A DNA stretch of 64,000 nucleotides from Rhodocyclaceae bacterium (GTDB lineage Bacteria; Pseudomonadota; Gammaproteobacteria; Burkholderiales; Rhodocyclaceae): assembly GCA_020445945.1 (NCBI GenBank), contig JAGRFQ010000001.1, positions 1 to 64,000 of the forward strand, written 5' to 3'. The position numbers and the translations under genes were made by a program. Of the stretch, positions 52,134 to 61,473 are shown piece by piece; the first letter of the stretch is position 1, and each line of letters starts with the position of its first letter. The notes under the pieces were generated by a model, which was given only the letters and a program-made list of their open reading frames with translations, did not search any database and was not told the DNA's origin.

Positions 52134-53126
52134 TCAGATGGCCTTCAGCCCCAGGCGCGCGAACAAGGCCTCGTCGCGATCCGAGTCCGGGTTGTCGGTG
52201 GTCAACAGGCGGTCGCCGTAGAACATCGAGTTGGCGCCGGCGAGAAAGCACAGCGCCTGCATCTCGTCGCTCATCTGCTGGCGTCCGGCCGACAGGCGCA
52301 CGAAACTGGTCGGCATGGTGATGCGCGCCGCGGCGATGGTGCGCACGAACTCGATCGGGTCGACCTGCTCGCTCCGGGCCATCGGTGTGCCTTCGATGGC
52401 CACCAGATTGTTGATCGGCACCGACTCGGGCGGCGGGTTCATGTTGGCCAGCTGGGCGATCATCGCGGCCCGGTTGCGCCGGTTTTCCCCCATCCCGACG
52501 ATGCCGCCGCTGCACACGTTGATGCCGACATGGCGCACCCGGTCGAGGGTATCGAGGCGATCCTGGAAGGTGTGGGTGCTGATCACCTGGCCGTAGAACT
52601 CCGGCGCGGTGTCGATGTTGTGGTTGTAGTAATCGAGGCCGGCGTCGCGCAGTTTCTCGGCCTGACCGTCCTTGAGCATGCCCAGCGTGACGCAGGTCTC
52701 CAGCCCCAGCGCCTTGACCTCGCGGATCATCTCGACCACCGGTTCGAGATCCTTGTCCTTCGGGCCGCGCCACGCAGCGCCCATGCAGAAGCGGCTCGAG
52801 CCTTTGGCCTTGGCGGCGCGGGCGTTCTCGAGCACTTCTTCGAGCGGCAACAGGCGCTCGCGCTCCAGTCCGGTATCGTAGCGGGCAGACTGCGAGCAAT
52901 AGCCGCAGTCTTCGGAGCAGCCGCCGGTCTTGATCGACAGCAGCGTCGAGCGCTGAACCGCATTGGGGTCGAAATGCTCGCGGTGTACCTGTTGCGCGCG
53001 AAACAGCACATCATTGAAGGGCAGGGCAAACAGGGCCTCCACTTCGGCGACAGTCCAGCGTTGAGCGGGACTCGGCGCTGCGGGTGCGGGCTGGGCGGCG
53101 GGCGTCTGAACTGTTGATGTTGTCAT
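52134..53126 (-). CDS. bioB: Biotin synthase
   Basis: 330 aa radical-SAM enzyme inserting sulfur into dethiobiotin. The [4Fe-4S] cysteines are Cys70, Cys74 and Cys77 in [47 protein letters not shown] and [17 protein letters not shown] are BioB hallmarks and include the [2Fe-2S]-site region. The Ala/Pro-rich N-terminal tail is about 20 residues longer than in E. coli. Its start is only 30 bases from the divergent comF start, so the promoters overlap or extend into coding sequence. No BirA operator was recognised. Confidence 0.97.
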   Translation of the reverse strand: MTTSTVQTPAAQPAPAAPSPAQRWTVAEVEALFALPFNDVLFRAQQVHREHFDPNAVQRSTLLSIKTGGCSEDCGYCSQSARYDTGLERERLLPLEEVLENARAAKAKGSSRFCMGAAWRGPKDKDLEPVVEMIREVKALGLETCVTLGMLKDGQAEKLRDAGLDYYNHNIDTAPEFYGQVISTHTFQDRLDTLDRVRHVGINVCSGGIVGMGENRRNRAAMIAQLANMNPPPESVPINNLVAIEGTPMARSEQVDPIEFVRTIAAARITMPTSFVRLSAGRQQMSDEMQALCFLAGANSMFYGDRLLTTDNPDSDRDEALFARLGLKAI

Positions 53127-53156
53127 AAGATGGATTTTTCGCTGTAATTCAAAATT

Positions 53157-53894
53157 ATGGATGTTCCACGATTGCTTCCGACCTTGTCAAACCGGCCCGC
53201 CCAATGGCGCAGCCGGCTGGCGCCGGTGTGGAATGCGCTGCTTCCCGCGCATTGTATCGTGTGTGCCTTGCCCAGCGGCGGCGCGCCGATGTGTACGCCG
53301 TGCCGCGATGAGTTGCCGGCGGCCACGCCCGGTTGTCCGCGCTGTGCGGTGCCCGGCACCGCCGGGGTGCTGTGTGGTCACTGTCAGCGACGTTTGCCGG
53401 CTTTCGACTGGGTCGTGGCAGGTTTTACCTACGCCTTTCCGGTCGATCAACTCATCCAGCGGCTCAAGTATGCCCATGATTTTGCGGTGGCGCAGGCTTT
53501 TTCCCGGGTCTTGATCGACAGGATCGAGCGTCCGGCGGTGGACCTGCTCGTTCCCGTGCCGCTGCATCGCAGCCGCCTGCGTGAGCGGGGGTTCAACCAG
53601 GCGGTGGAGATCGCCCGCCCCGTTGCGCGGGCATGGGGGCGGCCCCTGGCGCTGAGCGAGGTGCAACGGGTGCGGCCGACCGTCGCGCAGGCGGGGCTGT
53701 CGAGGAAAGTGCGCCGTGCCAACCTGCGCGCTGCCTTTGGGTGTACCCGAGCGCTCGATGGCCTGCGGGTGCTGATGGTCGATGACGTGATGACCACCGG
53801 GGCGACGCTCGATGCCTTGGCGCGGTGTTTGAAGCAGCATGGCGCGGCCGAGGTGGGCGCGCTGGTGGTGGCGCGCACGCCGCCGCCACGTTGA
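53157..53894 (+). CDS. ComF-family phosphoribosyltransferase-like protein
   Basis: 245 aa. The N-terminal zinc-ribbon region has CIVC, CTPC, CPRC and CGHC pairs (about residues 30-80). The C-terminal phosphoribosyltransferase-like domain has [24 protein letters not shown] and the PRPP motif [16 protein letters not shown]. Homologues (ComF, GntX/YhgH) are linked to DNA uptake or use of DNA as nutrient. The type IV pilus genes elsewhere in the window make a competence role possible, but the family is also found in non-competent species. Confidence 0.9.
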   Translation: MDVPRLLPTLSNRPAQWRSRLAPVWNALLPAHCIVCALPSGGAPMCTPCRDELPAATPGCPRCAVPGTAGVLCGHCQRRLPAFDWVVAGFTYAFPVDQLIQRLKYAHDFAVAQAFSRVLIDRIERPAVDLLVPVPLHRSRLRERGFNQAVEIARPVARAWGRPLALSEVQRVRPTVAQAGLSRKVRRANLRAAFGCTRALDGLRVLMVDDVMTTGATLDALARCLKQHGAAEVGALVVARTPPPR

Positions 53895-53927
53895 TCGGGC
53901 GCGCGCATGGCGGCACAATGCCGCACC

Positions 53928-54392
53928 ATGTTTCATATCGTCCTCTTTACGCCCGAAATCCCGCCCAACACCGGCAACGTGATTCGCCTGTGCGCCAACA
54001 CCGGCAACGCGTTGCACCTGATAAAACCGCTGGGCTTCGAGCTGAGCGACAAGACCCTGGCGCGCGCCGGGCTGGACTACCACCATATGGTGCGGGTGAC
54101 GGTGCATGAGGACTGGGCGGCGTTTCGCACGGCCGTTCCCGGCGGGCGCATTCACGCGCTGACCACGCGGGCAGCACGCAGCTTTGTCGAGGTGCGCTTC
54201 GCCCCGGGCGACGTGCTGCTCTTCGGCTCGGAGACGAGCGGGCTGCCCGAGTGGTTGCGCGCCGAAGTCGGCGAGGCCTGCGGCGTGCGTATTCCGATGC
54301 GTGCCGATAGCCGTAGCATCAACCTGTCGAATGCGGTGGCGGTGGTGGTGTATGAGGCGTGGCGCCAGCAGGGGTTTGCCGGCGGGGTCTGA
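53928..54392 (+). CDS. trmL: tRNA (cytidine/uridine-2'-O-)-methyltransferase TrmL
   Basis: 154 aa SPOUT methyltransferase, ATG at 53928 (a longer reading to 53907 is less family-like). [26 protein letters not shown] is the TrmL N-terminus. The SAM-binding trefoil knot is formed by [40 protein letters not shown]. It methylates the wobble base of tRNA-Leu isoacceptors. It follows comF after 33 bases. Confidence 0.93.
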   Translation: MFHIVLFTPEIPPNTGNVIRLCANTGNALHLIKPLGFELSDKTLARAGLDYHHMVRVTVHEDWAAFRTAVPGGRIHALTTRAARSFVEVRFAPGDVLLFGSETSGLPEWLRAEVGEACGVRIPMRADSRSINLSNAVAVVVYEAWRQQGFAGGV

Positions 54393-54431
54393 CCGGCGCG
54401 ATTCGGCCCCGATTCGGCTCCGGCTCGGGCC

Positions 54432-55430
54432 CTATTCGCTGCGCGGATCGCGGGCGAGGAGCGCTTCGACTGCCTGACGCGCGTCGGTGCGTCCGTCGAG
54501 CAGTGCATTGACGGCTTCCGAAATCGGCATTTCGACCCCGTGCCGCGCGGCCAGCGCAACGGTTTCGCGCGTGGTCGAGACGCCTTCGGCGACGTGGCCG
54601 AGCTCGGCAAGAATGTCGTCGAGCCCTTTGCCCTCGGCCAGCGCGAGGCCAACCCGGCGGTTGCGTGACAGGTCGCCGGTGCAGGTGAGCACCAGGTCAC
54701 CCAGCCCCGCCAGCCCCATGAAGGTTTCCTGACGGCCGCCCAGGGCGGTGCCGAGACGCGCGATTTCGGCCAGTCCGCGGGTGATCAGGGCGGCGCGTGC
54801 GTTGAGCCCGAAGCTGAGCCCGTCGGCCACGCCGGCGGCGATTGCCATCACGTTCTTGACCGCGCCGCCGACCTCGACGCCGATGATGTCGTCGTTGGCA
54901 TACAGCCGCAGGCGCGGCTGATGCAGGAGCTGCGCCCAGGCGATGGCGCGCGTCTGGTCTGTGGCGGCGAGGGTGATCGCGGCGGGCAGTCCGGCGGCGA
55001 CTTCGGCCGCAAAACTGGGGCCGGAGAGCACGCCGCAGGGGTGGTCGGCGCCGAGGGTCTCGGCCACGATTTCGTGAGCCAGTTTGCCGCTGCCCGCTTC
55101 AAAGCCCTTGCACGCCCACAGCAGCGGTGCGGTGTTGGCGCTTGCCGCGAGGTGTTCGGCCAGCGGGCGCAGGCCGGCCACCGGGGTGACCACGAGGTGC
55201 AGGTCTGCGGAGCGGGCCGCGCGGGCCAGATCCGCTTCGATACGCAGCGTATCGGGAAAGCGGGCGCCCGGCAGCAGCGCCTGGTTGGTGCGGGTGCGGG
55301 CGCATTCGTCGAGCGCTGCAGTGTCGCGGCCCCACAACGTGACGTGGTGGTGTTGCGCGTAGGCAATGGCCAACGCGGTGCCCCACGCGCCGGCGCCGTA
55401 AACCGTGATGTTCAGTGCGGCGTCGGACAT
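54432..55430 (-). CDS. gpsA: Glycerol-3-phosphate dehydrogenase [NAD(P)+]
   Basis: 332 aa, ATG at 55430. It makes sn-glycerol-3-phosphate for phospholipids. The Rossmann motif is [16 protein letters not shown]; the catalytic region includes [13 protein letters not shown] and [33 protein letters not shown] with the conserved lysine. Length is normal. It is the last gene of the rhodanese-grxC-secB-SH3-gpsA run, 7 bases after the SH3 gene. Confidence 0.96.
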   Translation of the reverse strand: MSDAALNITVYGAGAWGTALAIAYAQHHHVTLWGRDTAALDECARTRTNQALLPGARFPDTLRIEADLARAARSADLHLVVTPVAGLRPLAEHLAASANTAPLLWACKGFEAGSGKLAHEIVAETLGADHPCGVLSGPSFAAEVAAGLPAAITLAATDQTRAIAWAQLLHQPRLRLYANDDIIGVEVGGAVKNVMAIAAGVADGLSFGLNARAALITRGLAEIARLGTALGGRQETFMGLAGLGDLVLTCTGDLSRNRRVGLALAEGKGLDDILAELGHVAEGVSTTRETVALAARHGVEMPISEAVNALLDGRTDARQAVEALLARDPRSE

Positions 55431-55437
55431 CGCGGGT

Positions 55438-55884
55438 TCAGTGCCCCCAGATGTCGATGCGCCGCGCATAGCCGGCTTCGCCGTCGGGGTGGCGCACCGG
55501 CAGCCAGCTGCCTTTGACCGGCCCGGAGACGTTGAGAATGACGCCGCGCACGGCCTCGAAGCTGGGCGGTGCGCTGTCGCTGGGCTGCTGGTAGATGGTG
55601 GCCCGTTCGGCGGTCACGGTGACGGTCTGGCGGTCGGACAGGTCGGTGCGCGAAATCCACGCCAGATTGCCTGCGCGATCGCGCACCTTGACCCATTTTT
55701 CGAGCGTTACCACCACTTCCAGCGGGGTCGCTGCGGACACCACGAACAGCCGCTTGCCCTGTGCCGACGGCGTGTCGTAGAGAATGGCCGGGGCTGCGGT
55801 GGCGCGGTAGTCCAGTCCGAAGGCCGGCGCACACAGCGCGCCAGCCATCACAAGCCCCGCCAGACGGTGGAGGCCCGGCTTCAC
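55438..55884 (-). CDS. Exported bacterial SH3-domain protein
   Basis: 148 aa; the GTG at 55884 overlaps the secB stop (GTGA). A signal peptide is visible ([16 protein letters not shown]). The first SH3b-like repeat is [55 protein letters not shown], broadly residues 28-84, and a second, [23 protein letters not shown] ... [17 protein letters not shown], is at about 92-145. Such proteins usually bind cell-wall components in the periplasm. The place between secB and gpsA is common in betaproteobacteria. Confidence 0.88.
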   Translation of the reverse strand: MKPGLHRLAGLVMAGALCAPAFGLDYRATAAPAILYDTPSAQGKRLFVVSAATPLEVVVTLEKWVKVRDRAGNLAWISRTDLSDRQTVTVTAERATIYQQPSDSAPPSFEAVRGVILNVSGPVKGSWLPVRHPDGEAGYARRIDIWGH

Positions 55885-56351
55885 TGGACCGGGGCCGCCT
55901 GCGCCTCTTGCTGGCGTGCCTGGAACAGGGCTTCGAAATTGACCGGCGCGAGCAGCACGGGCTGGAAACCGGCGCGGGTGACTGCGTCGGAGACGGCTTC
56001 ACGGGCATACGGGAACAGGATGTTGGCGCAACCGATCATCATGATCGGTTCGATGTCGCCTTCGGGCACATTGCGGATCTGGAAAATCCCGGCCTGCGCT
56101 GCTTCGACCAGAAACACCGTCTTGTCCTCGCCCATCTTGGCGGTCACGGTGACCGTCAGCACAACCTCGTAGATGCCTTCGTCGATGCGCTTGCCGTCGG
56201 TGCGCAGCTGAACGTTGATCTGCGGGTTTTCGCGCTCGAGGAACACCTGCGGTGCATTGGGCACTTCGACCGACAGGTCGCGGATGTAGAGCTTTTCGAT
56301 GGTGAACACGGGTTGGGTGTTGTCTGCAGCGGGTTGGGTCTTTTCAGTCAT
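55881..56351 (-). CDS. secB: Protein-export chaperone SecB
   Basis: 156 aa, ATG at 56351. Tetrameric cytosolic chaperone that holds preproteins for SecA. FTIEKLYIRDLSVEVPNAPQVFLE is the signature N-terminal strand region; YEVVLTVTVTAK, TVFLVEAAQAGIFQI and GCANILFPYAREAVSDAVTRAGFQPVLLAPVNFEALF complete the fold. The gene follows grxC by 46 bases on the same strand, the usual arrangement. Confidence 0.97.
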   Translation of the reverse strand: MTEKTQPAADNTQPVFTIEKLYIRDLSVEVPNAPQVFLERENPQINVQLRTDGKRIDEGIYEVVLTVTVTAKMGEDKTVFLVEAAQAGIFQIRNVPEGDIEPIMMIGCANILFPYAREAVSDAVTRAGFQPVLLAPVNFEALFQARQQEAQAAPVQ

Positions 56352-56397
56352 GAGATCAGCCTTGGTTTGAAATCGGTTGAAAGTGGAGCGGGGCGGC

Positions 56398-56667
56398 TCA
56401 GGCCTGTTCGCCCGCCAGCAGCGAATCGAGTTTGCCCTCGCGCTCGAGGGCGTGGAGATCGTCGCATCCGCCAATATGAAGCTCGCCGATGAAAATTTGA
56501 GGCACGGTGCGCCGTCCGGTGATGCGCATCATCTCCTCTCGGCGGGCGGGGTCGAGATCGACCCGGATCTTGTCGATCGGGCCGGCGCCCTTGCGGTTGA
56601 GCAAAGCCTCGGCGCGCACGCAGTAGGGGCATCCCGAGGTGGCGTACATTCGAATGGTGCCGGGCAT
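56398..56667 (-). CDS. grxC: Glutaredoxin 3
   Basis: 89 aa, ATG at 56667. Dithiol glutaredoxin with Cys13-Pro-Tyr-Cys16, the cis-Pro motif TVPQIFIGELHIGGCDDL and a normal GrxC length. It reduces protein disulfides and glutathione mixed disulfides. It starts 5 bases after the rhodanese gene, so the two are co-transcribed with secB. Confidence 0.95.
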   Translation of the reverse strand: MPGTIRMYATSGCPYCVRAEALLNRKGAGPIDKIRVDLDPARREEMMRITGRRTVPQIFIGELHIGGCDDLHALEREGKLDSLLAGEQA

Positions 56668-56672
56668 GGGGT

Positions 56673-57089
56673 TTACTTCCGTTTGCGGCTGACCGGCTGG
56701 CCGGCCTGTTGCCACGCGGCAATGCCGCCCTGGAGGTTGAACACTTTTTCGAAGCCCTGTTTCTTGAGCTTTGCCATGACCCCGGCAGAGCGGCTGCCGA
56801 CGGCACAGCACACGATGACCGGGGTCTGCTTGTACGGCTCAAGCTCCTTGAGGCGTGCGTCGATGGCGGCGACCGGGATGTGCTTGGCGTTGGGGATGTG
56901 TCCCTGGTAGTACTCCTTTTGCTCGCGCACATCGAGCACCACCGCATCTTCGCGGTTGATCATCAGGGTCGCCTGCACGGACGACAGGCTGGTGCCACCG
57001 CCTTGCTGACGGAGCGTTTCGAACAACAGGAATGCCCCGCTGGCTGCGGCCATCGCCGCCCAGTACCAGTTTTGCTGCAGAAACTCCAC
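56673..57089 (-). CDS. Membrane-anchored rhodanese-like sulfurtransferase
   Basis: 138 aa with a GTG start. An N-terminal membrane segment (WYWAAMAAASGAFLLFE, about 8-24) is followed by one rhodanese domain: DAVVLDVREQKEYYQGHIPNAKHIP and the active-site loop Cys95-AVGSR, which carries the persulfide. YglE/YibN-type proteins of this shape stand beside grxC and secB in many proteobacteria. It starts 27 bases after the ArsR regulator stop, suggesting joint control by sulfane sulfur. Confidence 0.9.
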   Translation of the reverse strand: MEFLQQNWYWAAMAAASGAFLLFETLRQQGGGTSLSSVQATLMINREDAVVLDVREQKEYYQGHIPNAKHIPVAAIDARLKELEPYKQTPVIVCCAVGSRSAGVMAKLKKQGFEKVFNLQGGIAAWQQAGQPVSRKRK

Positions 57090-57116
57090 GAATGTGTGTC
57101 CTTACTTAATGAGGGA

Positions 57117-57446
57117 TCAGGATCTGTCGGCGTCATCGCCGCAGAAGACTTCGCGCATGAGCACGACCAACTGCAGGGTGCGCTGATCGCCGACGCGGTA
57201 GTAGACCCGGTTGGCGTCCTTGCGGGTCAGCAGGACGCCCTTGTCGCGCAAGATCGCCAAATGCTGGGAGATGTTGCTCTGCGATGTGCCGACCGCGTCG
57301 ACGATGTGCTGAACGCACACCTCGCCATCGCCGACAACGCAAAGGATTTTCAACCGCAGCGGGTGAGAGATGGCCTTGAGCGCCCGGGCGGCGGTCTCGA
57401 TCTGTTCGGTTTTGCCAATCAGATCAACGATGGGATGACTATTCAC
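57117..57446 (-). CDS. ArsR-family regulator with SqrR/BigR-like cysteine pair
   Basis: 109 aa from the GTG at 57446; the much longer frame upstream has no homology. Winged helix-turn-helix: LKAISHPLRLKILCVV, recognition helix TSQSNISQHLAILRD and wing DANRVYYRVGD. Cys36 (in LKILC) and Cys102 (in REVFC) are 66 residues apart, the same spacing as the persulfide-sensing Cys pair I recall for SqrR/BigR. The metal-binding ELCVCDL of arsenic sensors is not present as such, although ILCVVGDGEVCVQ is distantly similar. It precedes the rhodanese-grxC genes and may autoregulate them. Confidence 0.85.
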   Translation of the reverse strand: MNSHPIVDLIGKTEQIETAARALKAISHPLRLKILCVVGDGEVCVQHIVDAVGTSQSNISQHLAILRDKGVLLTRKDANRVYYRVGDQRTLQLVVLMREVFCGDDADRS

Positions 57447-57566
57447 GATCCGTGATCGAAAGAATGAGGATGAATACGATAAAATACCACCTTTTGCGCG
57501 AAGCGCGTCTGCGGCGCGTGTCACGCAATCCGACACTTTCCACACGACAGCGAGTTGATGCCCCTC

Positions 57567-58316
57567 ATGTACAAGATTGTATTGCTCAGACACGGCGAAT
57601 CCACCTGGAACAAGGAAAACCGGTTCACCGGCTGGACCGATGTTGATCTGACCGAAAAAGGCGTCGAAGAGGCCTGGGCCGCAGGGCACCTGCTGCGCGA
57701 CGAGGGCTTCGCGTTCGACGTGGCCTTTACCTCGGTGCTCAAGCGCGCCAACAAGACGCTCAACATCGTCCTCGAAGCGCTGTCCGCGCTGTGGCTGCCG
57801 GTCGAGCACTCGTGGCGCCTGAACGAACGTCACTACGGCGCGCTGCAAGGGCTCAACAAAGCGGAAACGGCGGCCAAATTCGGTGACGACCAGGTGCTGG
57901 TGTGGCGCCGTTCGTACAGCACACCGCCGCCGGCGCTCGAAGAAGGCGATGAACGCCTGACCCCGACCGACCCGCGTTACGGCGCACTGCCGGCAGCGCA
58001 GTTTCCGCGTACCGAATGCCTGCAGGACACCGTTGCCCGCGTGGTGCCTTACTGGGAAACCGTGATCGTGCCGCGCATCCTGGCCGGCGAACGGATCCTC
58101 ATTGCCGCGCACGGCAACAGCCTGCGTGCGCTGATCAAGTATCTCGACGGGGTCAGCGACAGCGACATCGTCGGTTTGAACATTCCCACTGCGCAGCCGC
58201 TGGTGTACGAGCTCGACGCCGATCTCAAGCCGATCAGGCATTACTACCTCGCTGACGCCGACACCATCCAGGCCGCCCAGGCTGCGGTTGCCGGACAGGG
58301 CAAGGCCAAGGCCTGA
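57567..58316 (+). CDS. gpmA: 2,3-bisphosphoglycerate-dependent phosphoglycerate mutase
   Basis: 249 aa, starting [15 protein letters not shown] at 57567; ATG at 57558 and TTG at 57555 are alternatives. His9 in LRHGE is the phosphorylated histidine; [30 protein letters not shown] and [10 protein letters not shown] are diagnostic of the dPGM type. It interconverts 3- and 2-phosphoglycerate in glycolysis. The 120 bases before it are the divergent promoter region shared with the ArsR gene. It is followed by envC after 5 bases. Confidence 0.96.
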   Translation: MYKIVLLRHGESTWNKENRFTGWTDVDLTEKGVEEAWAAGHLLRDEGFAFDVAFTSVLKRANKTLNIVLEALSALWLPVEHSWRLNERHYGALQGLNKAETAAKFGDDQVLVWRRSYSTPPPALEEGDERLTPTDPRYGALPAAQFPRTECLQDTVARVVPYWETVIVPRILAGERILIAAHGNSLRALIKYLDGVSDSDIVGLNIPTAQPLVYELDADLKPIRHYYLADADTIQAAQAAVAGQGKAKA

Positions 58317-58321
58317 GCCGC

Positions 58322-59539
58322 GTGAACGCCGCTGCCGGGCGCTGCGCGTGGCGCGTGGCGCTGCTCGCCTGTGTGCTCTCGCTGGGCAGCGCCGCGTTGC
58401 CGACGCTGGCGCAGACGCGCGCGGCGGACACCCGCGCCGACCTCGATCAGGTCAAGGCGCGTCTGCGCGCGCTCGAAGCCGAAGCGGCAGATACCGAAAA
58501 GTCGCGAGCCGAGGCCGCCAGGGCGCTGGCGCAGGCCGAGAAGGCGGTGTCGCAGATCAAGCGACGGGTGCGTGAGTTGCGTCGCGAGCGCGGCAAGGTC
58601 GAACAGGAGCTGACCGAAATCAGTGCCCAGCAGGCGGCGACGCGCGCGCAGATCGACGACGGCCGGGCGGCCCTTGGGCACTGGCTGCGGCGCTACTATC
58701 AGCATGGCGGCGAGCCCGGCGTGGGGCATTTGCTCAGTGCCCGCGAACCCAACCAGCTGGCGCGCGATGCCTACTACCTGGAGCGTATCGGGCGTGAGAA
58801 GCAGGCCATCGTCACGCGCCTGCGTGCTGCCGAAGCGCGCCATGCAGCGCAGGCGGAAGCGATCGAACTGCGCAAGAAGCAGGTGCTGGCGCTGGAGACC
58901 CGGCAGACCCGCGAACTCGCGTCGCTCAAGAAAGAGCAGGCGCGGCGGGCGACGATCCTGGCCGAACTGGGCTCGCAACTCGCCGCTCAGCGCAAGGAGG
59001 CGAGCAGCCTCAAGAACGATGAAACACGCCTCATCGGCTTGATTCGCCAACTCGAAGCGGCGCCGCGCCGGCCCGCACCGAACGCCGATCCGGTGGTGGG
59101 CGAGGCGCGCACCGGGGCAGGCACGGAAAATCGGGGCAAGTCCTTTGGGGATCTGCGCGGGCGGCTGCAGGTGCCGGTGAGCGGCAAGATGATCGGTCGC
59201 TTCGGGGCCGATCGGGCATCGGGGGGCACGACTTGGAAGGGCGTTTTCATCCGCAGCCCGAGCGGTGAGGAGGTGCGCGCGGTGGCCGATGGCGAGGTGG
59301 TGTATTCAGACTGGTTGCGCGGCTTCGGCAATCTGATCATCATCGACCACGGCGGTGACTATCTGACCGTGTACGGAAACAATGAAGCCTTGTTCAAGTC
59401 GATGGGCGAGCGCGTCGCCAGCGGCGATGTGATTGCCGCAGTGGGTGACAGCGGGGGAAATCCGGAATCGGGTTTATACTTTGAAATTCGTCATCAGGGG
59501 CGGCCGCAGGATCCGTTGGACTGGGTCCGCCTGAACTGA
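58322..59539 (+). CDS. envC: EnvC-like murein hydrolase activator (degenerate M23/LytM)
   Basis: 405 aa, GTG start. Signal peptide (ALLACVLSLGSAALPTLAQ) then a long coiled coil (about 35-245) rich in Glu, Lys, Arg and Ala. The C-terminal LytM domain (about 280-400) lacks the zinc ligands: the first motif reads GGTTWKGVFI where peptidases have H.GID, and the last reads LYFEIR instead of LHFE. That is the EnvC pattern of a non-catalytic activator of amidases at the division septum. gpmA-envC-ctp is a conserved betaproteobacterial order. Confidence 0.9.
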   Translation: MNAAAGRCAWRVALLACVLSLGSAALPTLAQTRAADTRADLDQVKARLRALEAEAADTEKSRAEAARALAQAEKAVSQIKRRVRELRRERGKVEQELTEISAQQAATRAQIDDGRAALGHWLRRYYQHGGEPGVGHLLSAREPNQLARDAYYLERIGREKQAIVTRLRAAEARHAAQAEAIELRKKQVLALETRQTRELASLKKEQARRATILAELGSQLAAQRKEASSLKNDETRLIGLIRQLEAAPRRPAPNADPVVGEARTGAGTENRGKSFGDLRGRLQVPVSGKMIGRFGADRASGGTTWKGVFIRSPSGEEVRAVADGEVVYSDWLRGFGNLIIIDHGGDYLTVYGNNEALFKSMGERVASGDVIAAVGDSGGNPESGLYFEIRHQGRPQDPLDWVRLN

Positions 59540-59577
59540 TTTCCGGTGCTGCCGAGGCGGCGCCCCATGGAGATGTC

Positions 59578-60969
59578 ATGCGTAGCAAACTGCAGCAAGC
59601 GGGACTCGTCTTTACCGGTTTGTGTGCCGGTGTCCTGATCAGCCTGAATTTTCCGGCCAATGCCGACAAGGCTGCGCTGGCGCCGCTGCCGATTACCGAG
59701 CTGCGTGCGCTGGCGAACGTTTTCAACGCCATCAAGCAAAGCTACGTCGAACCGGTGGAAGACAAGGCGCTGATCACCGAGGCGATCAGCGGCATGCTCA
59801 CCGGGCTGGACCCGCATTCGGCCTATCTCGACGAAGAGGCGTTCAAGGATCTGCAGGTCAGCACGCAAGGTGAATTTGGCGGGCTGGGCATCGAAGTGGG
59901 GATGGAAGACGGTTTCGTCAAGGTCATCTCCCCGATCGAGGACACCCCGGCGTTCCGTGCCGGCGTGCTGGCCGGTGACCTGATCGTCAAGCTCGACGAT
60001 ACGCCAGTCAAGGGGATGACGCTGGCCGAAGCGGTCAAGCAGATGCGCGGCAAACCGGGCACCAAGATCGTGCTGACCATCGCGCGCAGCGGTGCCGACA
60101 AGCCGGTGATCGTCACCATCAAGCGCGAGGTGATCCGCGTGCGCAGTGTCAAATCCAAGCTGGTCGAGCCGGGATACGGCTATTTGCGTGTCGCCCAGTT
60201 CCAGGAAGGAACCGCCAAGGATCTGACCACCCACGCCGGCCGTCTGTACGAAAAGGGCGCGCTGCGTGGTCTGGTGCTCGATCTGCGCAACGACCCCGGC
60301 GGCCTGCTGCATGGCGCGGTGGGTGTGTCGGCAGCGTTCCTGCCGGCCAATACGCTGGTGGTTTCGACCGACGGACGCACGCCGGATGCCAAGCGCAAGT
60401 ATCTGGCCCAGCCGGATGATTATCTGCGCGGCACGCGGACCGACTATCTCCAGGATCTGCCCGCCGGCATCAAATCGGTGCCGATGGTCGTCCTCGTCAA
60501 TGGGGGCTCGGCCTCGGCCTCCGAGATCGTTGCCGGCGCACTGCAGGACCACAAGCGCGCGGTGGTGATGGGGACCCAGACCTTCGGCAAGGGCTCGGTC
60601 CAGACCATTCTCCCGCTCAGCGAAACCACTGCCATCAAGCTCACCACGGCACGCTACTACACGCCGAGCGGGCGCTCGATCCAGGCCAAGGGCATCGAGC
60701 CCGACATCAAGGTCGAAGATCCGCGTGACAACGGTGCGCGTCAGCGCGTGCGCGAGGCCGACCTGCGTGGCCACCTCGAGAACGACAAGGACCCGGAAGC
60801 CGAGGCACGCGCCGCCGAGCGCAGGAAAAAGGCGGCATCCGAGGACGAGGACGAAAACGCTGCGGCCGAGCCGTTCAAGCGCATCGAGCCTGCCAGCGCG
60901 GAGGATTTCCAGTTCCAGCAGGCATTGAACCTTCTCAAGGGGCTCCAGATCATCCAGAATAAGGAGTGA
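59578..60969 (+). CDS. ctpA: C-terminal processing protease (S41 family)
   Basis: 463 aa. N-terminal signal/anchor (GLVFTGLCAGVLISL), then a PDZ domain (about 95-180; GGLGIEVGMEDGFVKVISPIEDTPAFRAGV broadly) and the S41 core. The catalytic pair is Ser313 in GGSASASEIVAG and Lys338 in TFGKGSVQT, with a 25-residue spacing as in Prc. A charged C-terminal tail (DKDPEAEARAAERRKKAASEDEDENAAAE region) follows. It is a periplasmic protease that trims or degrades proteins from their C-terminus, and is transcribed with envC. Confidence 0.95.
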   Translation: MRSKLQQAGLVFTGLCAGVLISLNFPANADKAALAPLPITELRALANVFNAIKQSYVEPVEDKALITEAISGMLTGLDPHSAYLDEEAFKDLQVSTQGEFGGLGIEVGMEDGFVKVISPIEDTPAFRAGVLAGDLIVKLDDTPVKGMTLAEAVKQMRGKPGTKIVLTIARSGADKPVIVTIKREVIRVRSVKSKLVEPGYGYLRVAQFQEGTAKDLTTHAGRLYEKGALRGLVLDLRNDPGGLLHGAVGVSAAFLPANTLVVSTDGRTPDAKRKYLAQPDDYLRGTRTDYLQDLPAGIKSVPMVVLVNGGSASASEIVAGALQDHKRAVVMGTQTFGKGSVQTILPLSETTAIKLTTARYYTPSGRSIQAKGIEPDIKVEDPRDNGARQRVREADLRGHLENDKDPEAEARAAERRKKAASEDEDENAAAEPFKRIEPASAEDFQFQQALNLLKGLQIIQNKE

Positions 60970-60999
60970 TCGAGTAACCACGAGAGCGAAGGGGGTATC

Positions 61000-61449
61000 A
61001 TGCGCCGTGAGACGGCCTACAAGCTGGCAGGCAGGCGGCATGACCCCCGGGTGGCTGGCTCGGGGCTGGTCAAGCATCGCGAGATCCGCTTCCGGGAAAT
61101 GCCGCCCGGGCAAACCGAGCGCGCACTGACGGCGCTGGAGCGGTTGCGCGGCCTCAAGGTGTCGCTCAGTGAGCGGCCGCGCACGCTGGATGTCGAGTAT
61201 TCGGTGCTCGACTTCTCGCTCGAACTGCTCGAGGACGCCCTGCGCGATGCCGGCTTTCACCTCGACAACTCGCTCTACGTCAAACTTGTTCGCGCGCTGG
61301 TGTATTTCAGCGAAGAAACCCAGCGCCACAACATCGCCTCGCCGGAGCGTCTGATCAAGCAGTCCAACGAGGTCTACATCAAGGTGTACGACCAGCATCC
61401 GCACGGCGACCACGACGAAACACCGGTCGAGCTGCGCGAGTACAAATAG
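61000..61449 (+). CDS. Conserved hypothetical protein between ctpA and moeB
   Basis: 149 aa, ATG at 61000 with a strong GAAGGGGG ribosome site. I do not recognise a named domain. It is soluble and charged: no signal peptide or membrane segment. The middle (ERLRGLKVSLSERPRTLDVEYSVLDFSLELLEDALRDAGFHLDN) looks like an alpha/beta unit, followed by LVRALVYFSEETQRHNIASPERL and a His-rich stretch DQHPHGDHDETP that might bind metal. RTLDVEYSVLD with a ferredoxin-like pattern could suit a small metal or ligand-binding protein; that is a guess. It sits in the gpmA-envC-ctp-moeB run and is probably co-transcribed. Confidence 0.75.
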   Translation: MRRETAYKLAGRRHDPRVAGSGLVKHREIRFREMPPGQTERALTALERLRGLKVSLSERPRTLDVEYSVLDFSLELLEDALRDAGFHLDNSLYVKLVRALVYFSEETQRHNIASPERLIKQSNEVYIKVYDQHPHGDHDETPVELREYK

Positions 61450-61473
61450 CTTCATCCGCCCGGAATTCCCGCG

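Noticed and set aside
57447..58241. Long upstream extension of the ArsR regulator frame on the - strand
   Set aside because: It runs antisense through gpmA and shows no homology; the GTG at 57446 gives a normal ArsR length.
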